The notes under the pieces are model-generated. The model was not told the origin of the DNA. It did no database searches and saw only the letters and a program-made list of their open reading frames with translations. DNA of 64,000 bases from CAMFLJ01 sp965279255. Lineage in GTDB: Bacteria; Actinomycetota; Acidimicrobiia; Acidimicrobiales; Acidimicrobilacustridaceae. The stretch lies in the NCBI GenBank assembly GCA_965279255.1, contig OZ257146.1:1860001-1924000 (forward strand), written 5' to 3'. The number at the start of each line of letters is the position of its first letter. Position 1 is the first letter of the stretch. Of the stretch, positions 1 to 6,147 are shown in pieces. The translations under genes and the position numbers were made by a program.

Positions 1-574
1 TGAGGTCGTCGACCTCGGTTGTGGCGTCGGGGACCTGGGCGAGGGTGACGAGGTCGAGGGTGAACTCATCGAGCTCCCACACGTCGTTGCAGCTGCCGTC
101 GCTGCGCCGCAACCGCAACGAGTTCCGGAACCGGTTCCGGTAACCACGGCGGAGCAGTTCCCGCATGTGCGGGGTCGCCGCCCGGTTCAGGCGCCTCGAC
201 AGCTGCGGCTCCGAGAGCATCGGGTAGCCGGCGTCGATGACCTCCTGACGGAACCGGCGCATCGACCCGGCGGCGATCAACATCCCGATCGCCAGCTCGT
301 CGAACACCATCGCCCCAGCCCCGTTCGCAGCGAGAGCGTCGAGGAACGTGGCGTCGGGGCCGAGCTCGACCGGGTCGGCACTACGGCGGATCGTCTTGGC
401 GAGCTGGTACAGGCTCGACCGGGACCAGCCGGTGTGCTCCCGCAGACGCATGATCGACACCTCGTCGAGCGCACCTCGGGTATCGAGGACCTCGGCGATC
501 AGCTGGGCGACCTCGTTCTCGCCGAGGCGGACCGGAACCAAGGCGATCCCGGCGACGATCTCGTCGAAGCTCAT
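1..574 (-). CDS. DDE/integrase-core transposase, TnsB/TniA-like (3' part beyond left edge)
   Basis: Partial gene: 191 codons are open to the window edge. The N-terminal part has a helix-turn-helix-like stretch (IMRLREHTGWSRSSLYQLAK, about residues 42-61). A basic segment follows (RELLRRGYRNRFRNSLR), then CNDVWELDEFTLDLV near residue 166. This W-x-x-D form is typical of the first Asp of the rve/DDE core in Mu, TniA and TnsB transposases. The ATG at 574 is chosen because an AGGAGG lies 7 nt upstream; it overlaps the TGA of the upstream nuclease gene as ATGA, so the two are translationally coupled. Catalytic Asp2 and Glu lie off the window. The gene would cut and join element 3' ends. Family assignment to TnsB rather than another Mu-like clade is inference. 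Confidence 0.65.
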   Translation of the reverse strand, partial: MSFDEIVAGIALVPVRLGENEVAQLIAEVLDTRGALDEVSIMRLREHTGWSRSSLYQLAKTIRRSADPVELGPDATFLDALAANGAGAMVFDELAIGMLIAAGSMRRFRQEVIDAGYPMLSEPQLSRRLNRAATPHMRELLRRGYRNRFRNSLRLRRSDGSCNDVWELDEFTLDLVTLAQVPDATTEVDDL

Positions 575-1065
575 CGCCATCCCTCCTGGGTGTCACAAGC
601 GACGAGGCGGCCGCCGCTCACCGTGTAGAAGCCCGACAGGCGGCGCAGTCTCAGCGCACACAGGCGCACCCCGGCGAACGACTCGCCCCAGGCGACCTGC
701 CCGCCGCCGGCGAGGCGGGCGAACTGGGCGGCGAGGGTGGGGTCGTCGAGTTCGACGGTCCCGGTCTTGATCTCGTCGATGAACACCCTCGACGTCGGTG
801 TCTGCCAGACGAGGTCGGCTCGGGCCCCGGTGAGGGGGACCTCGGCGCCGATGAGGGTGCACCCGGTGGGGCGGAGCCGGTTCAGGTAGCCGCAGGCGCC
901 GCTAATGGCCTTCTGGCGTAGCGCCCAGGCGTGACCGGTTCCGGTCGGGGCACTCGGCCACACCTTGGCCGCAAGGGCGGCGATGTCGGCGTCGCCGAGG
1001 CCATCGGCGAGAGCGGCGGCGATGAGCCGGTGGGTGGTAGTGCCCAGCTGTGCTTGGACTGTCAT
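571..1065 (-). CDS. Small PD-(D/E)XK nuclease, TnsA-like partner of the downstream transposase
   Basis: 164 aa. Visible RecB/Cas4-type nuclease signature: G8-x3-H12, E75, D84 (RADLVW), then FIDEIKTG with E98 and K100, and Q114. The start at 1065 is preceded by GAGGAGG and lies 39 nt from a LexA box. It is the first gene of an operon whose second gene is a DDE transposase with overlapping start, the arrangement of tnsA-tnsB in heteromeric transposases where TnsA cuts the 5' ends. At 164 aa it is shorter than classical TnsA and lacks the usual TnsA C-terminal domain, so it may be an analogue. Alternatives: a stand-alone RecB-like nuclease. Confidence 0.6.
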   Translation of the reverse strand: MTVQAQLGTTTHRLIAAALADGLGDADIAALAAKVWPSAPTGTGHAWALRQKAISGACGYLNRLRPTGCTLIGAEVPLTGARADLVWQTPTSRVFIDEIKTGTVELDDPTLAAQFARLAGGGQVAWGESFAGVRLCALRLRRLSGFYTVSGGRLVACDTQEGWR

Positions 1066-1103
1066 GTCGAGGGCCTCCTCGGCTGAACCGATCCGCCGAG
1101 AGA

Positions 1104-1119
1104 TCGAACGTCTGTTCGT
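1104..1119 (-). promoter_or_regulatory. LexA (SOS) box upstream of the nuclease-transposase operon
   Basis: Reads TCGAACGTCTGTTCGT on the plus strand: CGAAC-N4-GTTCG is a perfect inverted repeat and matches the actinobacterial/Gram-positive SOS box (CGAAC-N4-GTTCG core, flanking T present on one side). Read toward the operon the spacer is AGAC, fitting the RNRY preference. It sits 39-54 nt upstream of the nuclease start, where a repressor would block transcription. A possible -10 (TATGGT) lies just upstream of it on the minus strand. Confidence 0.75.
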
Positions 1120-1180
1120 TGTCGACCATAGCGAGGGGGTCTGACAGCCGCTGGAGGAAGTCGACGGCTGATGCCGGAGC

Positions 1181-1291
1181 CGTCTGGTTGTTCGTTTCAT
1201 GGCGACGTCTGTGACGGCGCGGCGATCCCAGGTCGGTCGCCGGGCGCGAAGACTCGCGGGCAGACGCGCCTGAGCGCGTCTTGGTGTTCGT
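1181..1291 (+). repeat. Two 15-bp near-identical repeats (CGTCTKGKTGTTCGT) in the divergent intergenic region
   Basis: Copies at 1181-1195 and 1277-1291 agree at 13 of 15 positions. A third TGTTCGT occurs in the LexA box at 1113-1119. They lie between the leftward transposase operon and the rightward XRE gene. They could be binding sites for the XRE protein or for the transposase; nothing here decides. Confidence 0.35.
1262..1281 (+). promoter_or_regulatory. Perfect 8-bp inverted repeat (AGACGCGC-4-GCGCGTCT) upstream of XRE gene
   Basis: AGACGCGC, a 4-nt CTGA loop and GCGCGTCT form a perfect palindrome 41 nt upstream of the GTG start of the XRE regulator. Position and symmetry fit an autoregulatory operator; it is followed directly by one of the TGTTCGT repeats. 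Confidence 0.4.
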
Positions 1292-1321
1292 GGACGCGGC
1301 TATTGGGGCTACGACAGGGCG

Positions 1322-1660
1322 GTGAGCGCTCCCCGGGACTGGATCGACGGGCCGCAGCGGTTCGGGCACGCCGGCCAGATCTCCTGGAAGCCGGCCACTG
1401 ATGAGTCCGCCCGGCGGCTGCGGGCGCAGGCGATCGTGTGCCACGAGTTCGCCGCGGCCGTACGTCAGGCCCTGGTTGAGCAGTCGATGAACCAGACCGA
1501 ACTCGGACTCACCGCCGGGATCGCGCCTGAGACGCTGCACCGGCGGATGCGAGGCGAGTCACCATTCCGGCTCGACGAGATGCTCGCCGTCGTCGACGCC
1601 TGCGACTGGGCTGACCTGATGTTCATCCCCCAGCTCCGAGAGCACCTCTTCGAGACCTGA
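1322..1660 (+). CDS. XRE-family (HTH_3) transcriptional regulator
   Basis: 112 aa with a GTG start. Residues about 55-80 form a Cro/C1-type helix-turn-helix (NQTELGLTAGIAPETLHRRM followed by RGESPFRLDEML). It is divergent from the SOS-controlled nuclease-transposase operon and shares a 256-bp region with it that holds a LexA box, an 8-bp palindrome and short repeats. A role as repressor of the element, of itself, or of both is likely from position only. The N-terminal 30 residues (DWIDGPQRFGH) are not part of the HTH; a later start is possible because no clear ribosome binding site precedes the GTG. Confidence 0.6.
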   Translation: MSAPRDWIDGPQRFGHAGQISWKPATDESARRLRAQAIVCHEFAAAVRQALVEQSMNQTELGLTAGIAPETLHRRMRGESPFRLDEMLAVVDACDWADLMFIPQLREHLFET

Positions 1661-1681
1661 CTGACGGCTGAGCATCGTCAG
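1661..1681 (+). terminator. Possible hairpin terminator after XRE gene
   Basis: CTGACG, 9-nt loop, CGTCAG directly after the stop codon of the XRE gene. Only 6 bp and no T-run, so weak. The remaining 1682-1849 interval shows no supported gene. Confidence 0.3.
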
Positions 1682-1849
1682 TGGGTCGATGGCGAGCGCT
1701 CACCACTCACCGCCCGCAACCTGCTTGGAGGTTCAGATGAGCGACTGTCTGTACTGATCGGGTGGCAGCACCCGCTCCAGCCGGAGTTGGTTACGACCGG
1801 CACCCTCGCAGGCAATCGAGGCGGTAGAGGCGCTCGCGGGTGCGGGCCG

Positions 1850-3094
1850 CTAGCTGATCCCGGCTTCTCGCATCGCGAGTACCCCGGAGGCCTCATCGAA
1901 CCGTTCGATCGCTCGTGCGCAGAGGATGTCGATGACCTTCGAGGGGAGGACTTCGCTCGGGTCGGGGCGCTCGCGGCTGCCGTAGACGATCCCTGAGGTG
2001 GTCACCGCGACGCAGCGCAGAGCCATCTGGGCCGGATCAGCCAGGAACGCGTTGACCGGGCCCGTCACACGCCACTGCTTGCCCTGTCGCTCGACCACAT
2101 CGAGGTCGAGGCTGCGGGCGCTCGAGTGCACGTGGTGGCTCGAGATCCGGTAGTCGAGCCGACTGAACGACGCCTCGGCGAGCTCCTCGAGCTGATCGAA
2201 CTTCACCCACGAACCCGGCGACAGGCCCGGGAACAGCGGCCTGGCCCAGCCATTCGTCTTGTTGAAGCCCTTCTCGTAGCGGGCCGCGATCACCGCAGCG
2301 TCTGCCTCGACGTCAACCAAGAGCTCGTCGGGGATGTCCTCTCCCTCGTCTCGGGCCCGCTTCAGGTCGCGAAGCAGGTCGAAGACCTTGTGGTCATCGA
2401 AGCGCTGGGCCAGCTCCAGCTCGGGAGTCTCGGACTCGGCGGTGGCGAGAACAGAGGAGACCACCGCGGCCTCATGGGCGGTGCGGGCGCGGCCCATCGC
2501 CCCGAATACCCAGCCGTTCGACAGGAGGCAGTGGACCTCGGCCAGCACGAGGCACGTGCGGGCATGGAGGGCGAGCTGGACGCGGCGCCCCGGGTCGGCG
2601 ACATCCGCCAAGGCCTGGGTGTCGGAGCCGATCTCCTCTGCTGCGACGTAGACCGCGTACATCTCGTCGAGCGCGTCACCCCACACCGCCCGCGTCCGTC
2701 GCCGGAAGCCCCGCTGCATCGCGCGGTGCTCTCGCAGCATCGACGGCGCGTACCGATCCAACGTCGCCACGATCTTCGGAGCGAACTGGTCCGTGAGGTC
2801 ATCAACCAAGGCGTCGAGCTCCGCTCGGGTCACCCCCTTCGCGAGCGCGTCGGTCTCCCTCGCATCGAAGCGAGGACCGAGCCTCGTCGCCTCCAGCGCC
2901 TCAACGGACGTGCGCCCAGTCGCAGGGTCGGTGTTGCGCCCGCGCTCCCGACCGATCCAACCGCCCCGCAGCCGAACCCACCGTCCCTCCACCCGCGACA
3001 ACACCCCGTCGACGACCAGGCGTCGCTTACGGCGCGTCGTGCGGCCGGCCAGCAACCAGATGTCTCGAAAGGCGTCCGTCAGCGGATGATCCAT
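1850..3094 (-). CDS. DUF5677-family protein
   Basis: 414 aa. The ATG at 3094 (MDHPLTDAF) is preferred over an ORF extension to 3178 because it begins the conserved-looking region. The middle part matches the DUF5677 pattern: RYAPSMLREHRAM, an alpha-helical core with LALHARTCLVLAEVHCLLSN and a Gly-Arg-rich turn, then LFPGLSPGSWVKFDQLEELA and the SHHVHSSARSLD motif near residue 325. DUF5677 proteins are soluble, mostly helical, of unknown function, and often found in accessory and defence-associated regions. No signal peptide or membrane segment. Function unknown. Confidence 0.7.
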   Translation of the reverse strand: MDHPLTDAFRDIWLLAGRTTRRKRRLVVDGVLSRVEGRWVRLRGGWIGRERGRNTDPATGRTSVEALEATRLGPRFDARETDALAKGVTRAELDALVDDLTDQFAPKIVATLDRYAPSMLREHRAMQRGFRRRTRAVWGDALDEMYAVYVAAEEIGSDTQALADVADPGRRVQLALHARTCLVLAEVHCLLSNGWVFGAMGRARTAHEAAVVSSVLATAESETPELELAQRFDDHKVFDLLRDLKRARDEGEDIPDELLVDVEADAAVIAARYEKGFNKTNGWARPLFPGLSPGSWVKFDQLEELAEASFSRLDYRISSHHVHSSARSLDLDVVERQGKQWRVTGPVNAFLADPAQMALRCVAVTTSGIVYGSRERPDPSEVLPSKVIDILCARAIERFDEASGVLAMREAGIS

Positions 3095-3234
3095 GCGTCC
3101 ATGGTGCAGGGCCTCTACGACATCGGACCGCTCTTCGGGCGGTCCGATGGGGGCTCGTTGTGGAGGTGCGCAGTTCACCGCCCGCTCGGGCCGGCTTCCT
3201 CGGCGAGGAGAGTCAGCGCGCGTTCGGGGTGCCG

Positions 3235-3537
3235 TCAGTCCCAGTCGACGACTCCCTCGCCCGGCACCCAGCAGCCCTGTGTTGGATCCCAGCGGGCTTC
3301 GACGTAGACCGAAGACCGCCGCGACGGTGCCTGTGCCCGCTCATGCACGTGCTCTTCGCATCCCCACACGTGGTCTCGGTAGTTCCCACCCCCACCCCGG
3401 TAGTCGAAGACGATCACCACGGTCGATGGGCTAGCGCACCAGAAGCACCGGATGGGCTGGGGCTGCTGGTTCGACCAGCCGACCACCTCCGCATCGGATG
3501 ACAGCTCGTGCGGCACGCCGAACAGCCCTTCGTCCAT
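3235..3537 (-). CDS. Small Cys/His-rich hypothetical protein
   Basis: 100 aa, start ATG 3537 preceded by AGGGCAGAGG. Contains CFWC near residue 31 and WGCEEHVHER near residue 59, a C-x2-C ... C-x3-H-x-H arrangement that could hold zinc. The C-terminus is rich in Trp, Gly and acidic residues. It stands between a lipoprotein gene and the DUF5677 gene, all leftward. No family recognised. Confidence 0.5.
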   Translation of the reverse strand: MDEGLFGVPHELSSDAEVVGWSNQQPQPIRCFWCASPSTVVIVFDYRGGGGNYRDHVWGCEEHVHERAQAPSRRSSVYVEARWDPTQGCWVPGEGVVDWD

Positions 3538-3550
3538 TCGCCTCTGCCCT

Positions 3551-4363
3551 TCAGCCGAGCGGGAGTGTCACGTCGCGGCAGTCATTGAATGACTGGTTGC
3601 AGACGTCCTGGAACACCATCCGGCCGCCGGTAGCGGCCTTCGGGAAGACGTACTCGGCGAGGCGCTTCGCACCCGAGATCACGTCGTTGAGCGGGAGCAT
3701 GGAGTTGAGCGTGTCGGCATCGACCTGAGTTCCGGCCGGAGTCACGTAGCTCGCCCCGTACGGGACCCGGAGCGACTCGTCGCCGGCGGTGAAGCTGACG
3801 ATCGCCAACAGGTCCTGGTTATCTGAGGTCTGGAATGCGTACATCCGCTGGGCGGTGCCGCCCCCCGGCATCGCTACCGGCTCCCCGGGTCCGACGACTC
3901 GTCCGGCGAGCGGAGTTCCGTTGATGGACACGTCGACGACCTTGCCCTCGGCGTCGAGCTGGAAGTCCGATGCCGTGTAGCACTTCGACTCGGTGCCACC
4001 CGTGTAGCAGAACCTCCGAGATCCGTTGTCGCCGTCGGTGATGTCGGCCTTCACCCCGGTCGAGGACCGGCCCGAGTCCCTGGCCACCTGGGCGTTGGCT
4101 TGGAGGTAGGCGGCGTAGAGGCCCGCCGGCGAACCGGGCGCTGAGGCGTCTACGGCCTCCTGGGCGCCTTCTGGGTCGAGCGCCGTGATACCTCGCACGT
4201 ACGCACTGACAGCAGCGTTGGTATCGACCTTCACTGCCGTAGAGGTGGTCGAGGTCTCGAAGACGGTGTCCGAGACCGACACACCCTCCTTCGAGGATCC
4301 GCTGCACGCGCCAGCCATCACCGTCAGGGCCGCAACCGCGACCATCACGAACCGCTTCGACAT
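3551..4363 (-). CDS. Secreted lipoprotein, unknown function
   Basis: 270 aa. ATG 4363 is chosen because AGGAGG stands 6 nt upstream. N-terminus MSKRFVMVAVAALTVMAGAC is a lipoprotein signal peptide with lipobox MAGAC; the mature protein begins Cys-Ser-Gly-Ser-Ser and has a Ser/Thr-rich linker. Two Cys pairs in the mature part (RRFCYTGG and ESKCYT; VCNQSFNDC) suggest disulfides. No catalytic motif recognised. Divergent from the winged-helix gene at 4460, separated by 96 bp. Confidence 0.7.
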   Translation of the reverse strand: MSKRFVMVAVAALTVMAGACSGSSKEGVSVSDTVFETSTTSTAVKVDTNAAVSAYVRGITALDPEGAQEAVDASAPGSPAGLYAAYLQANAQVARDSGRSSTGVKADITDGDNGSRRFCYTGGTESKCYTASDFQLDAEGKVVDVSINGTPLAGRVVGPGEPVAMPGGGTAQRMYAFQTSDNQDLLAIVSFTAGDESLRVPYGASYVTPAGTQVDADTLNSMLPLNDVISGAKRLAEYVFPKAATGGRMVFQDVCNQSFNDCRDVTLPLG

Positions 4364-4459
4364 GTTCCGCCTCCTGTTACTCCGCAGAACCGAACCTACT
4401 CGCCGCCAGCGACAGAGCGCAGACCTCCCGCTGTCGCAGGCCCTTCGTAGGTTCATCGC

Positions 4460-4972
4460 ATGGACACACAGGACGATCCCGCCGGGATCGGAGAGGTGAA
4501 GCGTTGGCAGAGCATCTCGACCCTGGCCGGGACCCCAGGCATCGACGGCGACCTCGCGGCCCTGCTCCGCCTCCTCATCAGGCTCGAGGCGACCGGCGAC
4601 GAACAGACGCTACGTGCGGCCGGTGACGAACTCGCCCGTATCGCCGGCCGGTTCGAGGCAGCTCGGGACGCCTGGACTGTCGGCTACCTCGCCGCTTGCC
4701 GCGCACGCGTGGCGATGGCTCGGGAGAGGGTCCACCTGGCATCGGCTGACAGCGCTGAGGCCGAGGCGGCGGTCGATGGCGCCGTGATCATGGCGCTAGC
4801 GCACACCGACGGCCCGTCCCTCGACGAGCTGGCCGAGGTGACCGGTTTCGACCTGCCGGCGGTATCGGGATCCGTCGCCCGCTGGGAGCGACAGGGGCAC
4901 GTAGTCGTCGAGCGATCTGGTGGCGAGCCCAGCATCGTGCGGCTCAGTCGTTCAGGCGAAGTCCCGAGATAG
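4460..4972 (+). CDS. Winged-helix (MarR-like) DNA-binding protein
   Basis: 170 aa. The N-terminal 100 residues are helical and Ala/Arg-rich. The C-terminus is a winged helix: AVIMALAHTDGPSLDELAEV, then TGFDLPAVSGSVARWERQGH (recognition helix), then a wing VVVERSGGEPSIVRLS. This layout resembles MarR/ArsR-type regulators, although N-terminal helices are longer than usual. Divergently paired with a lipoprotein gene it may regulate. Assignment is from fold pattern only. Confidence 0.5.
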   Translation: MDTQDDPAGIGEVKRWQSISTLAGTPGIDGDLAALLRLLIRLEATGDEQTLRAAGDELARIAGRFEAARDAWTVGYLAACRARVAMARERVHLASADSAEAEAAVDGAVIMALAHTDGPSLDELAEVTGFDLPAVSGSVARWERQGHVVVERSGGEPSIVRLSRSGEVPR

Positions 4973-5060
4973 AGCCGCATCCCGGCGAGTTGGGCCATCC
5001 TTGCCAACGCCGACGCCCGTATGTTCAGCTTTCAGTGCGGACGAGCGGGATGGGTTCAGA

Positions 5061-5510
5061 ATGGCGGTGACGAAGTACGGGCGGAGTTGGCGAGTCCTGC
5101 TCGCCGTTGTAGCGCTCGTTGTGGCGCTCAGCGCCTCAGTCGTTGCGGCCACAACCGGCATCGCTGCGGCGCAAGCTCGGACCGGTGCGATCTGCATGGA
5201 CGGATGGCGGTCCTACTCGACCGGCTCGGGGACCTGCAGCCACCACGGCGGGGTCGACTATTGGCTCTACGACGATGGCCCAGCTCAATCTCCGCTAGCC
5301 CCAGCGATCCCATCGGGTCCCTCGAACAACCTCCCCCTTCCCGGGAACACCCTCACCGCCGTCACAGTCCCGCAGTCCGAGGATCCGGAGTGGCTCACCT
5401 GGGCCAAGGAGCACTCGGGACTGCTCTGGGTCGGAGGAGGCGTCGCTGCCCTCGGCATCTGGAGCACTTGGGACGACAAGCGCAAGAAGGCCAAGGACGA
5501 CGACAAGTAG
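5061..5510 (+). CDS. Exported DUF3761-like small protein with C-terminal membrane segment
   Basis: 149 aa. ATG 5061 gives a clear signal peptide (SWRVLLAVVALVVALSASVV...AQA). The mature N-terminus CMDGWRSYSTGSGTCSHHGG matches the DUF3761 pattern C-x-D-G-x(n)-GxCSxHGGV. A proline-rich linker follows, then a hydrophobic segment (SGLLWVGGGVAALGIWS) and a Lys/Asp-rich tail typical of a cytoplasmic stop-transfer. Likely envelope-located. Function of DUF3761 is unknown. An ORF extension upstream to 4920 overlaps the previous gene and lacks a signal peptide, so it is rejected. Confidence 0.6.
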   Translation: MAVTKYGRSWRVLLAVVALVVALSASVVAATTGIAAAQARTGAICMDGWRSYSTGSGTCSHHGGVDYWLYDDGPAQSPLAPAIPSGPSNNLPLPGNTLTAVTVPQSEDPEWLTWAKEHSGLLWVGGGVAALGIWSTWDDKRKKAKDDDK

Positions 5511-5573
5511 ACCCCGGGGTGCCGGTGGCGGACACGCAGTTCCCGGCCCGGCGACGGCACCCAGAAAATGACA

Positions 5574-5598
5574 AGGCCCCGGTGGCGGACCGGGGCCT
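5574..5598 (+). terminator. GC-rich hairpin terminator after DUF3761-like gene
   Basis: AGGCCCCGG (5574-5582), 7-nt loop, CCGGGGCCT (5590-5598): perfect 9-bp stem preceded by an A-rich stretch (AAAATGACA). It lacks a T-run but its position between convergent genes fits a terminator working in either direction. Confidence 0.55.
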
Positions 5599-5690
5599 GT
5601 CGGGGCCAGGAGGCGGATCCTGGCATCTACCGGCGGCGGAGCCGGCGATGAGCGAACGATAGAACCTGCGCGGCTGCTTGAAGGGGTCGC

Positions 5691-5725
5691 CTAGGTCGAA
5701 ACGATCCAAACGACCTACTAGGTCG
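5691..5725. repeat. CTAGGTCGA direct repeats and CGACCTA-C-TAGGTCG palindrome
   Basis: CTAGGTCGA occurs at 5691 and 5718, and 5711-5725 is a perfect palindrome with a 1-nt centre. It lies between the terminator of one gene and the stop codon of the leftward gene at 5749, so it is downstream of both neighbours. Purpose unknown. Confidence 0.4.
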
Positions 5726-5748
5726 AGCGACAACCCCGACCGGGGACC

Positions 5749-6147
5749 CTAGGCGTCGAATGCCGCGCCGATGCCGGGGTCGATGGCCTCGGCATCGCCC
5801 GCAGTGATGAGCCTGCCGTCGCTGCTGTCGAAGATGAGCGTCGGCGGGAGCTGGGCGAACTTCACATCCCAGTACGCGGCGGCGTCGCTGTGACCCGCGC
5901 GGTCGAGAGCCGCGATGGCGTCACGTCCCACGATCCACACGCCATCGTCGCCGTGAACTAGCTGCTTCGTCTCGGCCCCCATGCCCCGGTACGGGGAGCG
6001 CTTGTTCGCCTTGCGGTCATAGCGGAGAGGCAGGACCAAGCCGACCCACTTCTGCCGGAGCTCTGCGGGTGCCTCTCCGGCTGGGACGCGCTCGATGACG
6101 AAGTAGCCGTTGATGTCGCCGCCTGGGATCGGCTGGCGGCGCCTCAT
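5749..6147 (-). CDS. Hypothetical protein, coupled partner of RecB-like nuclease
   Basis: 132 aa. Its ATG overlaps the TGA of the upstream nuclease gene as ATGA, so the two are translationally coupled. N-terminus MRRRQPIPGGDINGYFVIER is followed by a patch resembling a beta-rich domain (LVLPLRYDRKANKRSPYRGM). The C-terminus is acidic. No signal peptide or membrane segment. No family recognised; a structural or regulatory partner of the nuclease is the natural guess from coupling alone. Confidence 0.6.
   Translation of the reverse strand: MRRRQPIPGGDINGYFVIERVPAGEAPAELRQKWVGLVLPLRYDRKANKRSPYRGMGAETKQLVHGDDGVWIVGRDAIAALDRAGHSDAAAYWDVKFAQLPPTLIFDSSDGRLITAGDAEAIDPGIGAAFDA

Noticed and set aside
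1735..1760. Tiny frame MSDCLY after GGAGG as a leader peptide
   Set aside because: Six codons only, no attenuator-like fold or regulated gene follows on this strand.
1896..1908. TCGAAC-C-GTTCGA palindrome as a second LexA box
   Set aside because: The spacer is 1 nt rather than 4 and it lies inside the coding part of the DUF5677 gene.
2126..3307. Long plus-strand open frame opposite the DUF5677 gene
   Set aside because: It is a shadow of GC-rich coding DNA; composition is Arg/Gly/His-rich and no domain is visible.
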